Source: Grifola frondosa | Taxonomy: Eukaryota > Basidiomycota > Agaricomycetes > Polyporales > Grifolaceae | Length of the DNA stretch: 64,000 nucleotides | Assembly: GCA_001683735.1 (NCBI GenBank) | Contig: LUGG01000031.1 | Coordinates: 518,453-582,452 of the forward strand | Direction: 5' to 3' | In this document: positions 11,096 through 23,419 of the stretch, piece by piece | Layout of the letters: each line of letters starts with the position of its first letter | Numbering within the stretch: position 1 is the first letter of the stretch | Notes under the pieces: model-generated | What the model saw: only the letters and a program-made list of their open reading frames with translations | Told to the model about the DNA's origin: nothing | The model's database searches: none | Translations under genes and position numbers: made by a program

Positions 11096-11600
11096 GATTC
11101 AACTAATGAGCCAGAGAATTTGAGCATTAAAGACACATTATAGAGAATGTATGTAGGTACCACTAGACACAGGTGGCACATTCTCTTTTGCTTTCTGTTG
11201 AGAATAAGAGTGAGTTTAGTGCCTTGAACACAAAACGAAGAATACATACAGATATGCCCTTTGTTTCTGCAAGTGCTACAAGTGTGTGGTGCAACCTGGC
11301 TCAGCGACAGTCTGCATAACAAGTGCTGCATGAGAGCAGGTTGGCTTGGGTATAAGGGGCTGTGGAAAGCACCTAAATTGAGTGAATAACCTTGGATAAT
11401 GCATCTGTAATGAAATTACTCACTGATCAATCAAACAAAGCACATCAGCACCATATTCAAAAGCTATTCCACTCTGTCTCCCAGTGAAGGTCCTGAAGGT
11501 CCTGTTGGGATTTCCATGTTGTTGAGCTCACATTGATAGTGTATCTGGTTACTATCCATATTTCATATTAGGTATTTAGCATATGTACGGTACATATTTG
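11096..11600. other. AT-rich spacer, nothing recognised
   Basis: Short frames only, no motif, no tandem repeat. It separates two fossils on opposite strands and is CpG-poor like its neighbours. Confidence 0.4.
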
Positions 11601-11619
11601 CATAGCCAAACATGATGCT

Positions 11620-12560
11620 TCCTCCTTTCCTACAAGTGTGCCCATGTATTTCTACAGAACCTTAATCTTCTGCATGCACACACAGTCAATGATACACACA
11701 AGAATGTCATCAGGTATTACAGACCCTGGTCCAGCATTCTTCAGGTGCAAGAATGGCTTTGATGCGACCTCTGCGGTAATCGTCCAATGCCGGCTGGAGT
11801 TCTTATCTAGGGGACATATTATATCAATGCATAGGATCTTGGGTGGTGTCGCAGAGTTAGCAGAGTCAAAAAAATGGGCAGGTGTACAAAGTTCACAGCA
11901 TACAGCAGAGAGAGTGAGTCAACAGTGAGCACAACCAGCGGGTAAGTCAGGTCGACAGTTATGATGTTTGGATGCTATTATCAATGATGTGTGAGTAAAT
12001 AGAGCACCTGTTCTTGTGTGGTCAACACATACCAATCTTGTCGCTTCCGTAGTATGCCATAATTGAAATCCAATAACATTGAACCTCCCACAATGATGCA
12101 TTGATCAGACTATCTATCCATCTCCAGCCCAATGCAGCTATCAAAAACCTTCTTCCTGCTGGTCTGACTCCTCTTTGAATCTTCAGCTACTTGGGCTTGA
12201 CCTTATGACAGTAAGATGAACATTAGGATGGTCATTTGAGTGCTGAAACAATAACATTTGTGTGGGTCCATTCGGAGGGTGTTCATGATGTCCTTGCAAA
12301 TGTCATCTAGCATAGCTGAAGGAACATAATAGGGGACATCCTTCGGAATCATGTAGTGGAGGTGACCTTCCTTATACTCTGGGCAATGCTAATGAGTCAT
12401 GATGTGAAGTCGACATTTTTCCAGAGCTTCTCGCAACCTCCATTTTTCTTCAACACTTCATTTGGATTTATTACAACAGCATGATATTTGCCATCTTCAA
12501 TGTTCTACAAACATAATCAATCATTGTCATACTTAAACACTTAAACATTTGAACATGAGT
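11620..12560 (-). pseudogene. Fossil RecQ-like DNA helicase
   Basis: On the minus strand, near 12,520-12,420, a piece reads GKYHAVVINPNEVLKKNGGC then EKLWKNVDFTS, matching the region before the DEAH box in fungal RecQ-like helicases. Near 12,390-12,260 another reads EGHLHYMIPKDVPYYVPSAM followed by LDDICKDIMNTLRMDPHKC, matching the motif III neighbourhood (SATLPP in working enzymes). The DEAH box itself is lost between them, and stops are frequent. Downstream pieces are too worn to assign. Such helicases are often multicopy and near repeats or chromosome ends in fungi; this copy is dead. Confidence 0.5.
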
Positions 12561-12922
12561 ACCATCCAGTCATCGGGGAAAATAAGAGTGCTGAATTTAA
12601 ATTCTCATGTGTGATCTTCTAATTATGTCTCTATTTCCGCCACTCAGATTTAGCCTCCATCTCAAGCTGTAAAGATGAACAGGAGCCTGGGCAGTGAGCT
12701 CATTATAGTTATACAGAAACTTCTGCAGGATGCAAACCTTTCACAGAACATGCATGCACTGCTGAGAAGTGAAGGATGATAGTGCAAAAGGCTGCATGGA
12801 GATTGTCACTGTGCTGCTCAAGGTTCTCACACTATGTCACCACCTTTCCATGGCCTTATGCTGGATCATCAGCTTAGACACATAGTCATATAATCTTAAT
12901 ACATCTGGACTGTACCACATGA
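12561..12922. other. Spacer before inverted LTR pair
   Basis: I see no gene. Sequence is CpG-poor and contains only short frames. It ends at the CATGA target duplication (12,918-12,922) of the following LTR. Confidence 0.4.
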
Positions 12923-13293
12923 TGTAAGAGCCAAAAGCGAATGCTGGGGTGCCAGGAGCACACTCAATAGAACAAGACACTGGAGTCCGTGTTGAGCTGC
13001 TAAGTACATGATATCGAGAGAATATACTACGCACCTGGAGTCCGTGTTGAGCTGCTAAGGAGAACAGCAGAGGACGGACTCCGGAGATGCTATGGAGTGA
13101 AATGTAAACAGGAGTAAATAGGAAAGTGGCACCAACTGTGGCTGAAGAATGAAGACACAGTGGAGAAGTGAATAACGGAGATATGGCTCTGTAAATGTGA
13201 GGCAATATAGCTAGGACAGGGCGCAATAAGTGATGTAATGAAAAATTAAAATACGAAGGAGAGAGAGAGAGAGACGAAATCATACAACTAACA
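12923..13293 (-). repeat. Solo copia LTR with target duplication CATGA
   Basis: The LTR runs TGTAAGAGCC..CTAACA and is flanked by CATGA on both sides (12,918-12,922 and 13,294-13,298), a 5-bp duplication as expected for copia. The inside of the element is gone, so it arose by recombination between two LTRs. It carries a near-duplicate of the CTGGAGTCCGTGTTGAGCTGC segment at 12,979 and 13,035. Frames seen across it are LTR translations, not genes. Confidence 0.93.
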
Positions 13294-13564
13294 CATGATT
13301 GCATCACAACTAAATATTAATGTGCTCATACTCAACATATGCTGTCCTAATATTATTGATCTCCACTGCCAGAAGCAGGACATCAGCCTATATGTGATGA
13401 AGTATGAAGACATCTATTTTGTGACCTAGATATAGCAGCATAATCATGCTTTAGGACAAAATGTTATATCTTGTATTGATGGAGATATGGCCAAGAAGCC
13501 AATTGCAAAGGCCAACTTTTAATGAGCTATATTACCAGTGTAACTAAAATTGAAACATATTGAA
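13294..13564. other. 271-bp spacer between facing solo LTRs
   Basis: AT-rich sequence with no gene, flanked by two LTRs in opposite orientation, so it would form the loop of a long hairpin. It holds both target duplications CATGA (left) and TTGAA (right). Confidence 0.7.
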
Positions 13565-13931
13565 TGTTAGTTGTATGATTTCGTCTCTCTCTCTTTCGTA
13601 TTTTTTACTTTTCATTGCGGTCACGTATTGCGCCCTTTCCTAGCTATATTGCCTCACATTTACAGAGCCATATCTCCGTTATTCACTTCTCCACTTTGTC
13701 TTCATTCTTCAGCCACAGTTGGTGCCACTTTCCTATTTACTCCTGTTTACATTTCACTCCATAGCATCTCCGGAGTCCGTCCTCTGCTGTTCTCCTTAGC
13801 AGCTCAACACGGACTCCAGGTGCGTAGTATATTCTCTCGATATCATGTACTTAGCAGCTCAACACGGACTCCAGTGTCTTGTTCTATTGAGTGTGCTCCT
13901 GGCACCCCAGCATTCGCTTTTGGCTCTGATA
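13565..13931 (+). repeat. Solo copia LTR with target duplication TTGAA
   Basis: The LTR runs TGTTAGTTGT..GGCTCTGATA and is flanked by TTGAA (13,560-13,564 and 13,932-13,936). It is nearly identical to the inverted LTR at 12,923-13,293, including the internal duplication, and still has most of its CG dinucleotides. It fixes the LTR end used to place the copia primer-binding site. Confidence 0.94.
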
Positions 13932-14179
13932 TTGAAGACAATTATGCAAATAGTTGTGTTATATTTCAATATGTATACATTTTAGTTATTAATTTCAATT
14001 AAGATCATGTTATTATTTGCCAAACCTATATCAGAATATCTAAAAAGCTAAAACAGGTGTGAACTAAGCCATGGCAACACTAGATGAAAGTGGACAGGTA
14101 TAATGGTCCTAGTGTCATTGTCACATGCAGATAAATTATTCAGCATAAACATCATCTGATTAGTATAACACGCATCTTT

Positions 14180-14960
14180 TGGATGATGTCCTGCCCTTTA
14201 AATTCTGTCTGATATTTATTTTTCAAATTAGGAGGAATTTCTGCCAAAGCAGGGGAAGATGAGATTTTTCAATGTTTGGCACTGTTTACTATACATATTA
14301 TTAAAGTACACATATGTAAAACTAAGTGGAACATTAAATAACGGGAATCTATATAGTACTGAGGGAGGATGGGGAAGAAATTCTAGTGTGACTGAGTCTG
14401 TAGTTGCCAGAAATAATATGTTTTTCGTGATATAATCTGCTGAATTAATTTCAAATTATTGAATGGAACATTTGTGTGATCAAGAAAGTGAAAAAACGAA
14501 GAGATTTGTGAAATTTTGAGGGAGAAATTTAACACAATATTCTGAAAGGCTGGTTCAGAATAGTATATTTTCACTTTAATATTACATGAAACTATGTATT
14601 TATTCTAATTTTACTCTATGAGCACTTTCAGATAAACTTAAGATGAACAAATTCAGTGAAAAATTGAGGAAGCAATGAAAAGAAATATATATATATGATG
14701 ACTGAAATCAAAATATATTACATGTGATATATTTCTGCAATATATGACAAATGCTATATCTGGTGAAAGCCCTACAACATATGAATACAAGTGTGCAAAT
14801 ATCATATTACTGTTTTTATTATATATGAAAATATTTGAATATAAAGAAACATTTATTAGTTTCTAAGTTATACCAGGACCTCGAGAATATCTAGCAGGAC
14901 CTGGTGTGTTAGATCACATTGTAATGCTAATTAGGAGTATACTAGCAAACATTATAGTAG
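14180..14960 (+). repeat. Interior copy of the inverted-repeat element
   Basis: This stretch matches the interior of the element at 2,640-3,390 and is inverted and more similar at 27,200-28,000. Shared landmarks are the AAATTAGGAGGAATTTCTGCC-like start, the GAGGGAGGATGGGGA phrase near 14,360, and the ACCAGGACCT..AGCAGGACCTGGTGTGTTAG end near 14,870-14,920. No coding frame is intact. Confidence 0.75.
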
Positions 14961-17900
14961 CTATACATGGAAGTTTGCATCTCACAGAGAGATGTGTCTG
15001 AGAAATTTAATGATAACAATGTCCCTGTTGTCAAGAAAGCACAGAACCTCAACAAGATGTATGTGTTTCAAACAGACAATGTCCTTTAAAAGCATAAATT
15101 TTCAGAGTTATTAACTTTCTAGGTGATCTCACCATTAAAGATCAGATAGGTACTGCAAATTGATTTGCAATGAAAATTTCAAAGACTCTCCAGAGAAAAC
15201 ACATGTGATTAGGAAGACATCTCCTCACCCATGCATTTACACTGGTACTTGCTACATGACATCATGAAGATATCATCTCTTTGCCAGAGTTCTTAGCAGA
15301 TTAAGCATGGCCTGAGCAGGAGATATGGCCCATATTATAATGAACATGACAGCTTCAAGATAATAACATCAATGTTGATGCAGAATGTCTTATACTAGAA
15401 AGGTGGATGTTTGAATGATCAGAAGTGGTGGATGCAGGACACTTTCAGTGGGATCTTGACTGTGGCAATCATCAAAATGCTTGAAATCCTTACTTCAGCT
15501 TGCTGAGTCACTGGAGCTTTGAAGACTAGGATGACAGCAAGACAAAAATGCAGGCAAGTGGTGTCAATCTTCTTGCACAAGATAGCTTGCTAACATGTAT
15601 TTAAGCAAGGGCAAAATTTTAGTAAGATAAAAATAGCACCTCAGCAAGCAGACAACAGTATTATAAAATTCACATCAGTCAAGAAGGTAGCAAAGTAAAC
15701 TTAAAAATCATCTAATGAAAAATTTGAACTGAAAAAAGCACCAATAATGTCTTAATCGAGTGCAGGTATATGCAGCAGTTAAAACTCATAAACATATATC
15801 TTTAATCAAGTTAAATAGTTATGCTGCTTGAATTTTGAGAAGCTCCCAATGGTCAGGATGAAAAAGTTTGAACATTAATAATAAATACTGTATGATTTTC
15901 TCATTATGTTCACTGACATGCCATAATTTATAAATGCTCTTTTAGACAGATAAGATATATATAAATGTACAAGATACTATGCAATGTAATCTTACTTCAT
16001 GGTATATAATATATACTTGCTCATTGTGTCAGTTTGTATTAACACTACAGAGCACCACATTAATGCTCACATCAGTCTATATAGCTAAATAAACACTCTT
16101 AGCACTAACTGCATTAGTCCACATCAAGCCATAACAATTTCTCCAAACCCTTGTAGATTTATTTTGGACATTATTTCTCATTTTTTATGTCACTGATCTC
16201 TTTTGTGACAATCAGAGTGTCATCACCATTATCACTAATAGACTTCTTCATGCTTGGGCCAAGCACATTAACATCCCCTATCATTTCATATATCAAATGG
16301 TTAACTTGAATTTTATCAATCTTATTTGTTGCTCTATGAAGACCATGATTACAGACATCCTCATGAAGACTCTTTCTTGTTGGAGTGTTAAGCACCTTGT
16401 TGAATTACTTGGGCCAACTTTGAGGAGGAGTGTTGAAGTTCTAGTGTAATATAGTCTTATGCTTGAATTGTTAGAAGGTGGAGGTGGATATTGCTGATAG
16501 ATACATTTTTTTCTTTTCAGACATTTATTTTAGAGCTTTGTGATAGGTGAAGCAAGTTTTTTTTTTTTTTTTTTTTTTGGAATCTATTTAACATCTGTTG
16601 GGGCAATGCCCTATGTTGGATGGTAAGTCTGTACAAACACATAACTACGATGTAATCTATTTTTTTATTGCTATCTTAACATTGCATGGGGTTTTTCAAG
16701 AGAGAATATAGTAATCATGCAACTCCAGCCAACCATGGAATACCTAACCCTAGCTTCCAAACCTTTTTAGTGACTCACCCCAGTGGACCCGGTCTTACAT
16801 AATCTGAAACCCCATTGTGCCCACCTCTAGGGTTACACCTGCCACACCCAATTTTATTTAGGGCCCAAGCAGATCTGCAACTGGTAAAGCAAGTTATAAA
16901 TGCTTTACCTCCTTTTTATTTATGCTCATCTGACTCTGTATCCTATTAGATAGCTTTATCATTATTGATCCAATTAATTTAATGATGTAATAATATGTAA
17001 CCATATTTTAAAAAAATGATATAATATCATCAATAGTGTTATTATCTTTTTTTCAAGAAGATTGTTTTTATGCAAAGTTGATCTGCTTAATAGAACTTCT
17101 CCAAATACATATACAGAATTTATAACTTATATAACTATCCTTAGACTTCAATAAATATGATGAGGCCATAGATCCTCTCATTTAAAATTTAGCTATTAAA
17201 TTATTAATTATTTTGATAATACATAATTTAGTTTAATATTTTGATTATTTGTTGCAATGTTTGTATATTGATCAAACACTTTTTGGATAGCAATATAAAT
17301 TTACAATAAAGCATGTAATCTTGTGATATAGGCATTACACCTTAATAGATATATCACTGGCGAGGTCACTATATTATTCATATTAAGAGCCTCTATAGGT
17401 GAATTAACTACACTTTTCAAATATAATTTTTTAAAAATTTTAGCTTTTTACTGACAGAGCTTATTAATACAGCCTCTAAAGTTGTCATTGTAGTTTTTTA
17501 TAGTTATTAAAATGTTAATAATTACTCTTTGAACATTTCAAAGATGAAGCATTAAATAAAAACTCCATGTGATCCTCTTAACTCTTATCCTTGCATCTTT
17601 CAATGTGTCATTAATAAATTGACTGATATGAATGCTTTTTAAATATTTTATTATATATTTTGCAAAATAGTTTGGATTCACAATATGATCACAAAATCTT
17701 GTGAACTTGATATATTGTAAATATAATTCAATGTATGTGTATATTTATAGTGTTATAATATTTCACAGTCATCATAAATACTATAACAATCCAACTTTAC
17801 TTTTAATATATGTTACAAATAATTCAACTATAATTTAAAAGAAATTTTGTCATTGTTATAAGGCTAAATTATTCATTCTGACTTTATTAGGCAACTTTTT

Positions 17901-19420
17901 CTTAAGCTAACTACAAAGATCTACTTGTTTTATTTCAAATGCACATTCATTTTTAATGACTTTATTTAAGAATCAAAAGAGAAAAAAATTGAAAGCTACT
18001 CACATTTTAAAATCAAGTAAAGAATAACATTAAGTATAAATAAATTGTTAAATATTGCTAATAACTTGTAAAATGTAATTTAAAGACATTGTCCTTATCT
18101 GCAAAGTAGGCAGATAAGAACATCATAAATCATGACGATAGCTCCTACATATATTTAGATATTATTATGCACACTTTTCATTCATAATAGAACATATATC
18201 CTATGATCTTTTATAATTTTACTAATCTCTCCAAGGAACTTTATCAAATTTGTCAAAGTATCAGTCTTTTAATGTAAAAGATCATTAGCAATATTTGTAA
18301 TGTTGGTTTGATTAGCTAAGAAATTCAGATACATTTAGTGTCTTAGTGCTATAGGTTTTCAAGAACATCATATAAATACTTTATAATAAAGGATGAAAAG
18401 ATTGAATCAAATACTTACTGAGAATTTTGAGTATCAAATTATGATAAATGCTTACTTAATGCTTATAAATGTATTAATAAAATTTTGAAATCTTGTTCAA
18501 TGACAAAATTGCTAAATACAAATTAGTCAAATATAACTCAACACTAAATTATCATATATTTATGAAAATACAGTCATCAGATCTGAAGTTAAGCAAATCT
18601 ATGATTAATAATTTAGGCAGCAATTATAAAAAAGCTAAACATGTATAAACTCATTAACCACATCAATCTTCTTATAGCATCACTTAACAGATGTAGTGAA
18701 TGTCTCTGGAGATGTTTTATGTATATAAATGTAATATTTTTCATGAGAAAAGATAAAAAATTTGGTGGGTCACTTGAAACAGCTAAGACAGCTAAACATA
18801 AATAAAAGTAGGAAGCATAGAAAAAAAATATTTTAGCTGTATATTTAATCTAATATTAGTGAAATTAAGCAAAAAACTTATTATTCACTAAGTAAAGTCT
18901 ACTATTTAATAATTTAATGAATTAGAGATATAAAAAAGAAAAATAACCAACAAATTATAAATGCTGAGAAGTAGGTGATAAATGATAGATCATTATGCCT
19001 TGCTACATTATGTGATTTTCATGAGCAAACATGTAAAAAGTCAAGAAAATGTGCAATTTTGAGAAAATAAAAGAATTAAATTTGGAAGAGCACTATGATA
19101 AGATCAGATTTTTCACCAATTCAAAGGGAGTATTAAATTTTCAAGGTTAGAATGTGACTACAGTGCCACAGCAAGTCATGATAAAATGTTTCTCTGCAGA
19201 ATTTGATTTTTTTTATTTATACTTTTTACCTTTGCTTCTAAAACTATGTAAACATCATATATGTAATATGAATGTTCATTTCTTCAAATTAATTTTTGAT
19301 TTTATGCTATATTTCATATGATTGAAGAGTGTATATACTATTATAGTATACATAATAAATAATAAATTGGATAAATTTTTACACCACCTTGATTTATATA
19401 AGCCTAATCAAGAATCTGAG
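14961..19420. other. Very AT-rich gene desert
   Basis: About 4.4 kb with no gene. Composition becomes extremely AT-rich from about 16,900, with almost no CG, and a T run of about 21 lies at 16,558-16,578. The small minus frame at 16,171-16,395 (74 codons) has no motif I know and is probably chance or a transposon scrap. I found no mitochondrial gene, tandem array or tRNA here. Confidence 0.6.
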
Positions 19421-19429
19421 TCCTATCAA

Positions 19430-20960
19430 TGTCATGCTCCTCATCCCCTTTGTGGGCTATAACACTTTTCACACATTGTCACATTCATTGTTCCACTCCA
19501 CAGTGGGCTGCAGTGTCACATGCACACTGCCACATCTTATTGTTCCTGCTCTGGCATAGACCCTTGGTGGGAGCCCCTCATCTGAGCATAGCAGAATTGA
19601 GAGAGACATTACAGCCTTGCTCTCAACTACCTGCTCTTGCATTTTACAGGTGAGCTAAGATTTCATCTTTCACTGTAGGTTTGCTTTTGGTGCTCCACTG
19701 TCCTCGATGTGTCAAAGCCACTTTCACAGTTGCAGCATATTATACTTCCGTCTTCTGGATCAACTTTTTTCCAGCACTAGCATGTCTTTACTCCTTTCAT
19801 CACCAAGCTTTTTAATATCATGGTGTCTTAAGCTACAATAAGCAATGTCAGCACCAGTGATACTCCAGTGACTGTGAAAACTGGAGTGAGTTTTCTCGCC
19901 AGTCTCGCTGAGATTGTTGAGCACTATAAGCACAGTGAACTCTCAAAATTTCAAGCTGTCTTCACGATCTCAGAACTTCTGCATTCTCTGGAACTGTGAA
20001 CAAGGTCCTTGAGACATACCTCAAAATACTTTAAGAGGTTAACTGGGAAAGCATCACATGTCCAGCCATTAAAGGTCCAAACAAAGAGCCCAAAGATACT
20101 GCCAGATGCAAAGCTATCTCTTCCTCCCACATTGAGCCATGCTCAGTAGACACCTATATCTCAGACATTTTCTCCAAACTCAAGGAGTTCTACCTGAATA
20201 TCACAATCAGTCATGCATCATGCCTCATCTCCTGCTGCCTCAAAGGATGCAAGCTCCTACTTATCACAGATCATCTCTGTCTCATCTTCAGCACTTTAGA
20301 GTGCTTTGATGATCATAATAATATACTTTTCCTCACTATTCTCATCACAGAATTTCACACCCTCATGCACCTTGGAGAACTAGTCTGGCCTAACCAAATG
20401 TCACTTCACCAGTTTAAGAAACTTGCTATATGTTATACTATTCTACTCAAGCCAGCCCAGTATCAATTTCTTCTATCTTAGCATAAGGCTGACCTATTTT
20501 TTGAGGAAAATCACATTATCATGCATACACTCCACTCTACTTTCACTCCAGACCCTTGTTCAGCTTTCCAATGCTATCTTGCAATGCATGACCACACTTT
20601 TTCACTTTGTTCTGAACTCTGGCTTTGTTTATCGGTGCTGTCACCACATGCATATGGTTTATCTCCAAACTTTGTGCACTCCTACTATCCAACTTGGGCA
20701 TAGCAGGTCACTCTCTCTGTGCTGGTGCAATAGCACTTGCTAAATCTGAAGCCTCCTCTGTGGTCATCCAGGCCCTCAGTCACTGAATGTCTGACATCTG
20801 GGACGCCTACATCTGTAAACACCCAGTTCTCCTCAACACATTTCTCTTTAGCATACTTCATGCCACTTAAAACCTCATTTTGATCCACACCATCTTCACC
20901 TTTCATACCAATTTCTCAAATAGCGCTATAGCATGTTTCAGACTAAAACACTCCTTTTGC
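19430..20960 (+). pseudogene. Fossil tyrosine recombinase (DIRS-like element)
   Basis: Across the plus frames, pieces line up with the tyrosine recombinase family common in mushroom genomes: SVDTYISDIFSKLKEF near 20,150; FHTLMHLGELVWPNQMSLHQ near 20,350; a HKADLFFEENHIIMHT-like piece near 20,485; LFIGAVTTCI..SKLC near 20,620; and the catalytic C-terminal region AGHSLCAGAIALAKSEASS near 20,705, then YICKHPVLL. In working members GHS(L/F)R provides the HxxR pair; here the arginine has become cysteine, a C-to-T type change. Stops break every frame. With the reverse transcriptase fossil at 25,780-27,180 it suggests DIRS-type elements once lived here. Confidence 0.6.
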
Positions 20961-23400
20961 AGCCAGCTATGATGGGCAAAAGTCATCTGGCTGCACCTGG
21001 CCCAGCTACATTCCACATCCACATCAGATATGGCTGAACATGTGAGATTAGATTATGATGGAGTAAAGTACAAAAGAAAAAGAGATGCTCTAATGACTAG
21101 GCAATCTGGTTACAGTTTAAAAATTCTCTGTCCAATTTGATAGTTTATATAATAATGTACTTGGCACAAATTAGCATTTTTACTCATGCTAAATGCTCAC
21201 TATTGTTTGCTATGTGATGCACCATTTAAACATTTTTTGTAAATAGATTTTTTTAGATTATATTGATATCAACTATGGTTTAGATTTTAAACTATCAAAA
21301 TTCATCACAACATCTTATGTCATTATATATCAGTGAAGATTAAAAAAATGTCCATAGGATAATCAGATTTATACTTATGCTCATGTGATCATTACAGCAG
21401 AGAGTATTATATATCATCATACCCATTCTCATACTATTATTGTAGTTTAATCAATAACTATATAGAATGATCATCTCAAAGTAAAAATCTTGTTACTCAT
21501 AGTTACTCAGTCCAGGACTTAGGTAGTGAGGTGAGTATTTTTATAAACTATCAATACAAATAATAGTAAATATATTTTCACATGGATATCAAATTGAACA
21601 GAGAATTTCAAAATTATGATCAGTTTGCCCAACTATTGTGACAAATAGGAGTGTCACAATGGACTTATATTTTTACTATCAAAATGGCTAAAAATGTTTA
21701 TCCAAGAATTTTCAACTTTTTTGATAGGTAATTTTGAAAGATAGTCTTAACAGTGTTCAAATATGAGAATATTGAGGAGAATATAAAGAGAAAATATATG
21801 TAATTAATGAAGATATCTTACTAAGTGCATAGTTTTCTTTGTTGAAGATTCAGATTTAAGTTTCATGAGAGTTGTCATCATTTAATATTGACAATGTAAC
21901 ATTAGCCCAGATTGAAACCCCTCACACAGACCTTAAATGATGGAGGCAAAGAACAGGAAGCAGGTTAGAATGGTCTTGCAACAGGAAGTTAAAATAATCA
22001 AACATTGATAAGAGTGACAATTGCAAAGAGGTGAGCATGTGATGACAGGGTGCTATTGACAAGCACATTGGATCACTCTGCTGTGAAAACATCTGATATC
22101 AGAGCTTGTGTGAATGAACCATCAACTGCAACCTTGATGCACTGGCCTTCAGCAGTTCATATGAGTCTCTGAAAGTAGCACAAATGACTGGCATCAAGTA
22201 AACTGCTTGGGCAAAGCCTTAAAGCATTGACTTGCCGAATGCCCTGTGGTGTAGCAGGTCAAGCAGATGTGGTGATAGTGGCAAGAGGATGCTTGGTGAG
22301 GACAGTTTTCAGCATTTCATCTTTGACATGCATCCTTTTCATGTCTCAAGTTTTCTGCAGATTGGGTGGGTCATCCTGCACATGCTTTGCAGTACATATT
22401 GGTGCTGGATGAGTGAAGGAACTGGATTTTGAGGTCTGCGAGCTCACCATAGTCAGTGAGTAAGAGGTCATGCCAGAATTCAACATGCTTCTACACTGTG
22501 TGATTAAAGTCAAGGATGCACCCATGAAGCAATATTGCAGGGCTCTAAATAAATTAGTGATGTATTCTCTGTAGTAAGTGAGCTCATTCTATCTGCATGA
22601 AAATGCATAGGAGGCTGTGAAGATGATCTTGTTTCATGCAAATGTTCAGTCTTTGGAGGTGATAACATGCTTGAAGGAAATGGCTGCTTGATAGAAGAAT
22701 TCAACCTCTTCAATCTTTTCAATATACTTTTCATCCTGTCCTGCTAAATACTGCCCAGTGAACATGTTGTCCAGTTTAACTGCTCAGCCCATAAGCAGAT
22801 TGGTCCACTCTGCATCAGGAAACTTGGGAGCCCCATGTGAGTTAAGTAAGTCTGCCTTTTGCAAGCTTAGGATTGACTGTGTATTCTTGAAGGAGTCAAA
22901 CAGTTTTCTTGACTTTAGATCTAGCTAAAACACTGTTGATAAAGTCCCACATAAAGATAATATACAGTGTGAGTCACTCAAAACCGGCACCTGACCTATA
23001 GACAAGATGCAGATTGTATCTGCCTCAGGGAAATTTCTTGAAAAGTTTCATAAATAGCACCATTCATCCCTTTCATCCATAGCTTTCGAATGATCTCACT
23101 CTCATGCTGAAATTCTAAGTTCTAAATTTTCAACCCTCCCAAAAACTGAATTTGAGTCAGAGTGAGTTGGAGTTTTCTTATTAGGTAAAGATAGTGGCAG
23201 AGTCTCAATCTCAAGCCACATTTTCATCTGAATATGTTTATGATTTATACATTTGTTAATTAAGCAGTATACTAACAGACATCATGACTGCAGGGCCACA
23301 TTGTGGGTGAGAATGGTACTGTCTCACAGCGAACTCAGCTTGTTTTGCATTCAAGCCTTTCCTGTAAGTTAATAAGTCTTAGTGAGAGCAAATGGTCAAC
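20961..23400. other. CpG-poor spacer with unassigned fossils
   Basis: AT-rich to about 22,000. From about 22,030 to 22,740 base composition is more balanced and the minus strand has readable but unrecognised pieces (for example HPLATITTSA near 22,290), which may be a worn transposon protein. From 22,740 to 23,400 nothing is recognisable. Confidence 0.4.
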
Positions 23401-23419
23401 ATTGAGGAATACATACTGA

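Noticed and set aside
12837..14002. Two mirror-image open frames of 156 and 143 codons
   Set aside because: Both are translations of the facing solo LTRs and share the same sequence; they have no motif and no start context.
16900..19420. Nuclear copy of mitochondrial DNA
   Set aside because: AT content would fit, but I found no mitochondrial gene piece or tRNA.
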